Assembly: GCA_955652455.1 (NCBI GenBank)
Contig: CATPBU010000031.1
Location: 1-6,414, forward strand
Length of the DNA stretch: 6,414 bases
Origin: Candidatus Dormiibacterota bacterium
GTDB lineage: Bacteria; Chloroflexota; Dormibacteria; UBA8260
Reading direction: 5' to 3'
The first letter of the stretch is position 1; every line of letters begins with the position of its first letter. Under the pieces are notes generated by a model. The model saw only the letters and a program-made list of their open reading frames with translations. It had not been told where the DNA came from and did no database searches. The translations under genes and the position numbers were made by a program. Shown here piece after piece: positions 1 through 5,499 of the stretch.

Positions 1-730
1 CACCCACGATCGCACCATTCTCGACAGCACCAGCGGCAACACCGGCATTGCCTACGCGATGGTCGGCGCCGCGCTTGGTTACCGGGTCCGCCTGGTCATG
101 CCCACCAACGTCAGCGACGAGCGCAAGACGACCATTGCCGCCTACGGGGCGGAGATCGTGTACAGCGACGCCCAGGAGGGCAGCGACGGCGCGATCCGTG
201 TCGCCCGCGCGATCTACGAGGCTGACCCGGACGCGTACTTCATGCCCGACCAGTACAACAACCCGGGCAACTGGAAGGCGCACTACGACGGAACGGGCGC
301 GGAGATCTGGGAGCAGACCAGAGGTGCGGTCACCCACTTCGTTGCCGGGCTCGGCACCAGCGGCACCTTCGTCGGCGTGTCGCGACGGCTTCGCCACGAA
401 CGGCCCGGTGTAGTGTGCATCTCGGTGCAGCCTGAGGACCCATGGCACGGGCTCGAGGGCATGAAGCACATGCCGACCGCCATTGTGCCGGGAATCTACG
501 ATCCGGACCTCGCTGACGAGAATCTCTGGGCGCCGACTGAAGCGTCGTACCAGCTTGCCCGCCAGCTAGCCCAGCGGGAGGGCATTCTGGTGGGGCATTC
601 CAGTGGCGCCGCTCTGTGGGGTGTGCAGCAGGTGGCGCAGCGCATCGAGCGTGGCGTGATCGTCACGGTGCTTGCCGATGGCGGAGGGCGATACCTGAGC
701 AGCGGGCTGTATGGGAGTCGCAGGCAATGA
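1..730 (+). CDS. cysM: Cysteine synthase, CysM-like (5' end cut by window)
   Basis: A PLP-dependent enzyme of the cysteine synthase/cystathionine beta-synthase fold II family, which makes cysteine in the cytoplasm by beta-replacement. The reading frame is open from base 2, so the N-terminal ~75 residues, including the PLP-binding lysine, lie outside the window. Visible landmarks are the substrate-binding loop STSGNTG near bases 26-46, the PLP-phosphate loop GLGTSGT (347-367), and HSSGA near 596-610, where the PLP ring-nitrogen serine is expected. Compared from memory with Mycobacterium tuberculosis CysM (Rv1336), the stretches THFVAGLG, GLEGMKHM and the YLSSG end align well, which favours the O-phosphoserine/CysO-dependent type over CysK. 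The M. tuberculosis Arg220 that recognises phosphoserine aligns with Lys here (464-466). The protein stops soon after YLSSG, so the mycobacterial C-terminal tail is absent. The stop overlaps the start of the JAMM peptidase gene, the expected partner. The family call is firm; CysM rather than CysK is likely. Confidence 0.9.
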   Translation, partial: THDRTILDSTSGNTGIAYAMVGAALGYRVRLVMPTNVSDERKTTIAAYGAEIVYSDAQEGSDGAIRVARAIYEADPDAYFMPDQYNNPGNWKAHYDGTGAEIWEQTRGAVTHFVAGLGTSGTFVGVSRRLRHERPGVVCISVQPEDPWHGLEGMKHMPTAIVPGIYDPDLADENLWAPTEASYQLARQLAQREGILVGHSSGAALWGVQQVAQRIERGVIVTVLADGGGRYLSSGLYGSRRQ

Positions 731-1179
731 CCATGGGTGACATCGACCTGGCGGTTACCGTGCATGCGCGCATCAGCGAGCTCGGCGTGGCAGCCTATCC
801 GGACGAGGGATGCGGCGTGCTCATTGGGCGCTTCGCTGGCCAACGTGTCGAGGTCGTTGACGCCACCTCGGGCACGAACCTCAACACCGACCGTTCTCGC
901 GACCGCTATCTGCTCGACCCCGCCGATATTGTCCGCGCCGACGGGGACGCGCGCGAGCGCCATCTCGACGTGGTCGGCTTCTGGCACAGCCACCCGGATC
1001 ACCCTGCACGACCCTCGCAGTTCGACACCGACCACGCCTGGATGGACTACGTGTACGTGATCGTCAACACGACGGCCGACGGGGCCGGGGACCTGAATGG
1101 ATTCACGCTCACCGACGAGACTGGCCCGTTCGAGCAGCTGCCCCTGGTGGTGACGCCGGGTGACGGGCGGCCCGCATGA
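727..1179 (+). CDS. mec: JAMM/Mov34 zinc metallopeptidase, Mec-like
   Basis: A 150-residue single-domain Mov34/MPN/PAD-1 protein. The complete JAMM zinc signature is present: Glu27 in DEGCGVLIG, then His87-Ser-His89-Pro, six residues, Ser97, two residues, Asp100. All metal ligands and the catalytic Glu are intact, so an active zinc hydrolase is predicted. In M. tuberculosis the homologous Mec (Rv1334) removes cysteine from the C-terminus of the sulfur-carrier protein CysO after CysM has attached it. The direct linkage to a CysM-like gene here supports the same role by inference. The ATG at 727 is chosen because it overlaps the cysM stop (ATGA) and has GGGAG at 713-717, nine bases upstream. 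A second in-frame ATG at 733 is possible. The 3' end again overlaps der by ATGA. An alternative would be a deubiquitinase-like peptidase acting on another ubiquitin-fold carrier such as a MoaD/ThiS relative. Confidence 0.88.
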   Translation: MTMGDIDLAVTVHARISELGVAAYPDEGCGVLIGRFAGQRVEVVDATSGTNLNTDRSRDRYLLDPADIVRADGDARERHLDVVGFWHSHPDHPARPSQFDTDHAWMDYVYVIVNTTADGAGDLNGFTLTDETGPFEQLPLVVTPGDGRPA

Positions 1180-2594
1180 GTCGATCGGCGACGGCGAGCG
1201 GCCGGCCGCGTCGACGGCGCCGCGGCCACGACAGCGATCTTGGGCCGCCGTCGGGGATCGTGGCGATCGTTGGTCGCCCCAACGTGGGCAAGTCGACGCT
1301 CTTCAATCGCTTCACGGGCCAGCGCCACGCCATCGTCGATGAGCTCGCCGGTTTGACCCGTGATCGCCTCTATGGGGTCACCGAGTGGGGCGGCCGGCGT
1401 TTCACGGTGGTCGACACGGCCGGGCTCGATTCGGCGTTGGTGCGAGATGACCCGGGGCTCGCCGTGTTGACCTCCGGTACTCAACAGCAGGCTCGGCAGG
1501 CGATTGCCGAGGCCGACGTGTGCATCCAGCTGGTCGATGTTCGAGCCGGTGTCTCGGCCCTCGACGAGGACGTCGCCAACATCCTTCGAAGCGGCGGCAA
1601 GCCGGTCATCCTCGTGGGCAACAAGGCGGAGAGCACCACCAACCCTCACTACGCGCACGAGCTGTACCGGCTTGGACTTGGTGAACCAGCACTGATCTCG
1701 GCGCTGGTCGGCACCGACACCGGCGACCTGCTCGACCGCATCGTGGAGTCGCTCCCTGAGCCTGATAAGGACACCGCGGCCGAGGCAACCGGCGAGCTCC
1801 GGGTGGCCATCATCGGCAAGCCCAACGTCGGCAAGTCTTCGCTTCTCAACGCGCTGGTCGGCCAGGAGCGTGCGCTGGTGTCGCCGCTCCCTGGGACAAC
1901 GCGTGACGCCGTCGACACGATCGTCAGCCATGGCGAGCGAACCGTGCGCCTCGTCGACACTGCTGGGATCCGACGACGCGGCGTCGTCGACACCAACGTG
2001 GAGCACTACAGCCTGCTCCGCGCGTTGAGAGCGCTGGAGCGCAGCGACGTAGCGCTGCTCGTCGTCGACGCTAACGAAGGAGTCGTTGCCCAGGACCGAC
2101 ACGTCGCCGGCTACGCGGTCGATGCGGGCAAGGGCCTCGTCGTCATCGCCAACAAGTGGGATCTCGTCGACCAGGAGAAGCGCGCGGATCCGTCGTTTCT
2201 GAAGTCACTGCAGGAGGCGTTCGACTTCATCCCCGGGGTGCCACTGCTCACGGTATCAGCACTCGAGGGTCGCAACGTTCAGCGTGTGCTCGACGCCGCA
2301 GCAGGCGTCGCCGCCGCTCGCGCCGTACGCATCCCAACGGCGGCGCTCAACACCCTGCTGCGCGACGCGTTCCTCGCGCATCCGCCACGACATGCCAAGG
2401 GCCGGCAGCTGAAGCTGCTCTACGCGACGCAGGCCAGCACCCCGGCCCCGACCATCGTCCTCTTCGTCAACGATCCCGAGCTCATGCACTTCGCGTACGC
2501 CCGTTTTCTGGAGAACCGCATCAGGGCTGTTTTCGGCTTTGCCGGGACACGGATGCGCATCGTGGCGAGGGCGCGCGCGGAGCGCGATCGGTGA
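1176..2594 (+). CDS. der: Ribosome-assembly GTPase Der (EngA)
   Basis: A 472-residue tandem-domain GTPase needed for 50S ribosomal subunit maturation. G domain 1 has P-loop GRPNVGKST (residues 33-41), switch II DTAGL (80-84) and NKAE (149-152). G domain 2 has GKPNVGKSS (214-222), DTAGI (261-265), NKWD (326-329) and the SAL G5 motif (361-363). The C-terminal KH-like domain that is diagnostic for Der runs from about 380 to 465 and includes the HAKGRQLKLLYATQ segment. Length and order of domains are typical of the family. The first G4 motif ends in Glu instead of the usual Asp; alphaproteobacterial Der proteins, as I recall, have the same, so it need not mean loss of function. Residues 1-26 form an Arg-rich extension before the first beta strand. 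The start is set by the ATGA overlap with the JAMM peptidase gene, which suggests translational coupling, because no good Shine-Dalgarno is visible. An in-frame internal GTG (Val29) is too far inside the domain to be likely. Confidence 0.97.
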   Translation: MSRSATASGRPRRRRRGHDSDLGPPSGIVAIVGRPNVGKSTLFNRFTGQRHAIVDELAGLTRDRLYGVTEWGGRRFTVVDTAGLDSALVRDDPGLAVLTSGTQQQARQAIAEADVCIQLVDVRAGVSALDEDVANILRSGGKPVILVGNKAESTTNPHYAHELYRLGLGEPALISALVGTDTGDLLDRIVESLPEPDKDTAAEATGELRVAIIGKPNVGKSSLLNALVGQERALVSPLPGTTRDAVDTIVSHGERTVRLVDTAGIRRRGVVDTNVEHYSLLRALRALERSDVALLVVDANEGVVAQDRHVAGYAVDAGKGLVVIANKWDLVDQEKRADPSFLKSLQEAFDFIPGVPLLTVSALEGRNVQRVLDAAAGVAAARAVRIPTAALNTLLRDAFLAHPPRHAKGRQLKLLYATQASTPAPTIVLFVNDPELMHFAYARFLENRIRAVFGFAGTRMRIVARARAERDR

Positions 2595-2735
2595 TGTGCG
2601 TCGCCGTCGTCGTCGCCGGGTGGTGGGGAACCGCGCTGGCGCAGACCCTCTCGTCAGCGGGAAGCGATGTCCGGCTGTGATCCGGCGGTGGCGGCGACGC
2701 TAAGGGCAACCCGACAGCATCCCCTGGGCGCTTGA
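2594..2735 (+). pseudogene. gpsA: Decayed 5' fragment of gpsA (glycerol-3-phosphate dehydrogenase)
   Basis: The der stop codon runs into an ATG (TGATG, 2592-2596) that opens a 28-codon frame ending at TGA 2678-2680. Its product resembles the NAD-binding N-terminus of GpsA: VAVVVAGWWGTALAQTL matches the family pattern VAVLGAGxWGTALAxxL, but the first Gly of GxGxxG has become Val. After a shift to another frame, bases 2679-2732 encode DPAVAATLRATRQHPLGA, which resembles the next part of GpsA (roughly WARxPxVAxxxNxTRxNPxYLPGA). The join CTG-TGA-TCC is what a deletion of about 8 bases in a CTG-TGG-...-GAT-CCG original would leave. Further small gaps (the RY and P of xPxYLPG) and a stop at 2733-2735 follow, and nothing GpsA-like is recognisable beyond. 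An intact protein is about 330 residues, so this is a relic. der followed by gpsA, often with plsY, is a common bacterial gene order, which supports the call. The alternative is a 28-residue coupled leader peptide; the second-frame match makes that less likely. Confidence 0.7.
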
Positions 2736-2765
2736 GGGCGGCCCCGCGTGTTGCGCCGGGGGCGC

Positions 2766-2771
2766 TACAGT
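2766..2771 (+). promoter_or_regulatory. Possible -10 box for the tRNA-Pro gene
   Basis: TACAGT fits the TAnnnT pattern of a -10 hexamer and would start transcription near 2778, about 30 bases before the mature tRNA. I see no convincing -35 element at the right spacing, so this is a weak call based on position and pattern only. Confidence 0.3.
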
Positions 2772-2785
2772 TACCCGCGCGTACC

Positions 2786-2802
2786 CGGGCACGTTGTGCC
2801 CG
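2786..2802 (+). terminator. Perfect 7-bp GC-rich hairpin just before tRNA-Pro
   Basis: CGGGCAC (2786-2792), loop GTT, then GTGCCCG (2796-2802) forms an uninterrupted stem-loop followed by CTCTTC and, five bases after the stem, the first base of the tRNA. It could end transcription of the cysM-mec-der run, although the U-tract is poor. It could equally be a structured 5' leader of the pre-tRNA if transcription starts near 2778. The inverted repeat is directly visible; its function is inferred. Confidence 0.4.
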
Positions 2803-2807
2803 CTCTT

Positions 2808-2884
2808 CGGGGAGTAGCTCAGGTGGTTAGAGTACTGGTCTGGGGGACCAGGGGTCGCAGGTTCGAGTCCTGTCTCCCCGACCA
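2808..2884 (+). tRNA. tRNA-Pro (anticodon GGG), CCA encoded
   Basis: A complete cloverleaf can be folded by hand. The acceptor stem CGGGGAG (2808-2814) pairs perfectly with CTCCCCG (2874-2880), followed by discriminator A2881 and a genome-encoded CCA (2882-2884). The D arm begins GCTC and closes with GAGT. The anticodon stem CTGGT/ACCAG encloses the loop CTGGGGG, giving anticodon GGG, which reads CCC and CCU proline codons. The T arm has GCAGG, loop TTCGAGT, CCTGT. The C1-G72 pair with A73 is the recognised identity signature of bacterial tRNA-Pro, agreeing with the anticodon. No second copy of the tRNA 3' end was seen in the window, so there is no direct evidence that it serves as an integration site here. 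Confidence 0.97.
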
Positions 2885-2898
2885 GCCTCGCTTCCTTG

Positions 2899-2941
2899 AT
2901 GCCCAGGCTCCCTCGTTGAGGAGGAGGCGAAATGCCCAGGC
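2899..2941 (+). repeat. 10-bp direct repeat ATGCCCAGGC spanning the cyclase start
   Basis: ATGCCCAGGC occurs at 2899-2908 and again at 2932-2941, exactly 33 bases apart, the second copy being the start of the cyclase gene. The first copy opens a six-codon minicistron (MPRLPR, stop 2917-2919) in the same frame, and its stop overlaps the first bases of the Shine-Dalgarno. It may be a small duplication of the gene start or coincidence. Confidence 0.45.
2918..2927 (+). promoter_or_regulatory. Strong Shine-Dalgarno for the cyclase gene
   Basis: GAGGAGGAGG is an extended purine tract complementary to the 16S rRNA 3' end, placing AGGAGG (2919-2924) seven bases before the ATG at 2932, and it fixes that start. 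The preceding CTCCCTC (2908-2914) could pair with the GAGGAG across a short loop (2915-2917) and partly mask the site; this fold has a bulge and is tentative. Confidence 0.75.
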
Positions 2942-3597
2942 GTTTGATCGACCTCAGCCACGACGTCGTGCACGGGATGACGACATATCCGGGGCTGCCC
3001 GGTCCGATCATCTCGGATCACCTGAGCTATGACGCGTCACACGCGAACTACGCGCCCGGGACCGAGTTCCAGATAGGGCGGATCGAGATGGTGGCGAACA
3101 CGGGAACTTATCTCGACACGCCCGCACACCGCTATCGCGGCGGCGACGATCTCGCTGACCTTAGCCTGGAGAGCGTCGCCGCTCTGCCGGGCGTCGCAAT
3201 CGATGCAAGTGAGCATGCGGCGGATGCCGCGCTGTTTGTTGGGCGAGACCTCCTTGGCAAGGCCGTCCTGGTTCGGACGGGTTGGTCACGGCATTGGGGC
3301 ACTGATGAGTACGGCTCACCCGATCACCCTTTTCTCAACGACGCGGCGGCGCAGCAGCTTGTCGAGGCGGGTGTCGTGTTGGTCGGTATCGACAGCGTCA
3401 ATATCGACGACACGTCGGCGGCTGCGGGTGGACGCCGTCCTGCCCACTCGCGGTTGCTAGCCGCGGGCGTTCCCATCGTCGAACACCTTCGTGGCCTCGA
3501 TGATCTCGGCACCGTCGACTTTCTCTTTTTCGCTGTTCCGGTCAAAGTGCGGGGAATGGGAACGTTCCCGGTCCGTGCCTTCGCGGTGGCCGGTTGA
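2932..3597 (+). CDS. Cyclase-family hydrolase (KynB/isatin-hydrolase fold)
   Basis: A 221-residue cytoplasmic protein of the Cyclase family (PF04199), which includes kynurenine formamidase KynB, isatin hydrolase and polyketide-cyclase-like proteins that hydrolyse amide or lactam bonds with a divalent metal. Family landmarks are the N-terminal DLSHDVVHGMTTYPG (7-21), the metal-loop region NTGTYLDTPAH (56-66), a central LVRTGW (113-118), and the C-terminal RPAHSRLL with His172, IVEHL with Glu184, and a VPVKVRGMGTFPVRA end. Full length for the family. In KynB and isatin hydrolase the metal loop reads H-x-G-x-H-x-D; here the two histidines are replaced by Asn56 and Tyr60, while Asp62, His66, His172 and Glu184 remain. 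I believe this NTGTY form recurs in a subgroup of actinobacterial homologues, but I cannot check. Substrate is unknown, and the gene should not be called kynB. The start is set by the strong Shine-Dalgarno. No kynurenine-pathway gene is adjacent. Confidence 0.85.
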   Translation: MPRRLIDLSHDVVHGMTTYPGLPGPIISDHLSYDASHANYAPGTEFQIGRIEMVANTGTYLDTPAHRYRGGDDLADLSLESVAALPGVAIDASEHAADAALFVGRDLLGKAVLVRTGWSRHWGTDEYGSPDHPFLNDAAAQQLVEAGVVLVGIDSVNIDDTSAAAGGRRPAHSRLLAAGVPIVEHLRGLDDLGTVDFLFFAVPVKVRGMGTFPVRAFAVAG

Positions 3598-3686
3598 GAG
3601 ACATGGAAAGCCCTGTATGAGCCAACGTGCCCGGGCCCGCCAACCTAGCATCGATGATCCAACGGACGCTCACTTCGCCGCAGGCG

Positions 3687-3692
3687 TAGCCT
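3687..3692 (+). promoter_or_regulatory. Possible -10 box of a leaderless promoter for the fusion gene
   Basis: TAGCCT matches TAnnnT and ends seven bases before the GTG at 3700, so transcription would begin at or next to the start codon. No Shine-Dalgarno is visible before that GTG. This arrangement is common for leaderless genes in Actinobacteria. There is no clear -35, and the match is short. Confidence 0.35.
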
Positions 3693-3699
3693 GTGCGCC

Positions 3700-5451
3700 G
3701 TGGGTCACCCTGGATGGCTTGATGCGACAGAGCTCCGAATCGGCCTTGGCTGTATGCGCCTGTCGACGGACAACAACCGCGAGCAAGAGATCGCCCTCGC
3801 GACGATCGCGGCCGCCGTCGATGCAGGCGTTACGGTGTTCGATACGGCCCGCGCGTATGGCCGCGGCCCCGACGAGATGGGGCACAACGAACGTCTCCTT
3901 GCATTTGGCCTTCGACGCTCCGGAGCGACACGGAACGCGCGGATCGTCACCAAGGGGGGTATGACGCGGACCGGTGGCGGATGGATTCCGGATGGTCGCG
4001 CGAGCACGATTCTCAAGGACTGCGAAGCGAGCCTGGCGGCTCTCGGCGGCCTTCCGATCGATCTCTACCTCATTCATGCACCCGATCCGCGGACGCCGTG
4101 GCGAACCTCCGTGCGCGCTTTGGCCCGGCTCCTCGACGAAGGTCTCGTGCGTCGTGGAGGGCTTGCAAATGTCAATCGAAGCCAGCTGGACGCGGCGCTC
4201 GAAGTCGTCCCAATTACTGCAGTGCAGGTTGCGCTCAGCCTGTACGACGACAGCGCGATCCGTGGCGGCCTCGTCGAGCATTGCGCTGAGCTGGGAATCG
4301 CCGTAATCGCCCACTCACCGTTAGGAGGGCCGCGTCGGGCGGGTCGCCTAGCTCGCCACAAGGTGTTGGCGGACCTGGCCATCGAACGCGACGCAACCCC
4401 TGCGGAGATTGCGCTCACATGGCTGCTCGATCTGTCGTCTGACGTGATCGCGATCCCGGGGGCGCGTCGACCCGAGACCGCACAGTCAGCCGCGCGCGCC
4501 GCGCGTCTCGGTCTCAGTGCCGACGACCGAGCAGCCTTTGCTCGCGCGTTTGGCTCGCCTCGCCGGGCCCGAGTCGAGCGAGCGCAGGTGCGGGAGGACG
4601 AAGACGTGGTTCTTGTCATGGGCATACCTGGTGCGGGGAAAACCCGACTGGCTCAGGACTACGTCGCTCGTGGCTACTGTCGTCTCAACCGCGACGAGCG
4701 TGGAGGATCGCTCCGTGATCTCGCGGGCGCACTCGACACGGAGCTCGGATCGGGCGCTCGGCGGGTCGTCCTCGACAACACGTGGCTCACCAGAGCGGCA
4801 CGGAGCCATGTGATCGAGGCAGCGAGCCGACATCGAATCCCGACTCGATGCGTTTGGGTCGACATCACGCTCGCGCAAGCTCAAGTCAACGCGGTCGACA
4901 GGATCCTCGAGCGCTTCGGCTCGCTTCCTACGCCCGATGAGTTGCGAGTCCTTGCCCGGCATGACCCAGCGGTTCTGTTGCCGACCTCCCAGATGCGCGC
5001 CCTCCGCGAGCTCGAGGCGCCTTCGCTGGATGAAGGATTGGCTGCTGTGGAGCACGTGCCTTTCGCACGCACGCCGGCAGCTCCGCGATCGCCGGGAGGT
5101 GTCTTCGTGGCGGCTGCTGCGGTGACGCATTCCGGATGGGAGCGTGCGCTCGATGAGGCCGACCGTGCCGCCGCTCACCTGGTCTTCGATTGGAAGTCAG
5201 ACGGCAATGATGATGTTCTCGCTGCCTGCGTCGCTCGGGTCAGGGCCGAGGTATCCGGGCCGGTCGAGGGCGCGCTGTGCCGACACCCCGCCGGCCCGCC
5301 CGCTTGCTGGTGCAGGCCACCACTTCCGGGGCTGCTGCTGGCATTCGCTCGCGCACACGGCGTCGATCCATCGCGCTCGACTCTGGTTGGAGCCGGACCA
5401 GCACACCGGACGCTCGCGGTGACACTTGGCGCTCAGTACCTTCCCGTCTGA
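3700..5451 (+). CDS. Aldo/keto reductase - PNKP-type kinase - degenerate HAD fusion
   Basis: A 583-residue three-part protein. Residues ~10-285 are an aldo/keto reductase (NADPH-dependent carbonyl reduction, TIM barrel) with the full tetrad Asp48, Tyr53, Lys85, His126 and a C-terminal IPGARRPE cofactor motif (252-259). Residues ~303-460 are a P-loop kinase: Walker A GIPGAGKT (308-315), RLNRDE (328-333) and VLDNT (357-361). The order and the segment LEAPSLDEGLAAVEHVPF closely mirror the kinase half of animal PNKP (recalled as FEAPTLAEGFSAILEIPF), so 5'-OH polynucleotide kinase activity is plausible. Residues ~470-583 resemble a HAD phosphatase of the GmhB/HisB type: zinc loop Cys527-x-His529...Cys536-x-Cys538 followed by RPPLPG, then LVGAGPAHRTLA (562-573), where active relatives have VGDxxxD. 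No DxDGT nucleophile motif is visible, so the phosphatase is probably inactive. An in-frame TGA at 3655 limits the N-terminus; GTG 3700 is the only reasonable start. It follows the cyclase by 102 bases. The substrate is unknown. Confidence 0.85.
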   Translation: MGHPGWLDATELRIGLGCMRLSTDNNREQEIALATIAAAVDAGVTVFDTARAYGRGPDEMGHNERLLAFGLRRSGATRNARIVTKGGMTRTGGGWIPDGRASTILKDCEASLAALGGLPIDLYLIHAPDPRTPWRTSVRALARLLDEGLVRRGGLANVNRSQLDAALEVVPITAVQVALSLYDDSAIRGGLVEHCAELGIAVIAHSPLGGPRRAGRLARHKVLADLAIERDATPAEIALTWLLDLSSDVIAIPGARRPETAQSAARAARLGLSADDRAAFARAFGSPRRARVERAQVREDEDVVLVMGIPGAGKTRLAQDYVARGYCRLNRDERGGSLRDLAGALDTELGSGARRVVLDNTWLTRAARSHVIEAASRHRIPTRCVWVDITLAQAQVNAVDRILERFGSLPTPDELRVLARHDPAVLLPTSQMRALRELEAPSLDEGLAAVEHVPFARTPAAPRSPGGVFVAAAAVTHSGWERALDEADRAAAHLVFDWKSDGNDDVLAACVARVRAEVSGPVEGALCRHPAGPPACWCRPPLPGLLLAFARAHGVDPSRSTLVGAGPAHRTLAVTLGAQYLPV

Positions 5452-5476
5452 GCCGAGCGGTTAGGGATCCGCCGGG

Positions 5477-5499
5477 CCCACCTCGAGTCAGCCGGTGGG
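5477..5499. terminator. Possible bidirectional terminator hairpin between convergent genes
   Basis: CCCACC (5477-5482) and GGTGGG (5494-5499) form a 6-bp inverted repeat with an 11-base loop, lying in and just beyond the 36-base gap between the convergent fusion gene and the protease gene, and overlapping the latter's last codons. There is no T-tract on either side, so this is a position-based suggestion. Confidence 0.3.

Noticed and set aside
1047..2102. A 351-codon open frame on the minus strand opposite der and the mec end
   Set aside because: It lies antisense to the strongly supported Der and JAMM coding sequence, has no recognisable motif, and long antisense frames are expected in GC-rich DNA.
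2594..2680. A genuine 28-residue small protein coupled to der
   Set aside because: The peptide matches the GpsA N-terminus and the sequence after its stop continues the match in another frame, so a pseudogene explains more of the sequence.
2784..3635. A 12-bp inverted match, CCCGGGCACGTT at 2784-2795 and its reverse complement at 3624-3635, bracketing the tRNA and the cyclase gene
   Set aside because: About one such match is expected by chance in a window of this size, more with high GC, and it does not extend further or coincide with any mobile-element end.
3617..3699. A possible short gene starting at ATG 3617 before the fusion gene
   Set aside because: The frame simply runs on into the fusion gene in the wrong phase, lacks a Shine-Dalgarno, and shows no recognisable protein.
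3670..4625. Overlapping minus-strand open frames opposite the aldo/keto reductase domain
   Set aside because: The plus strand encodes a clear aldo/keto reductase with its tetrad; the minus frames have no recognisable domains and Arg/Ser-rich compositions typical of shadow frames.
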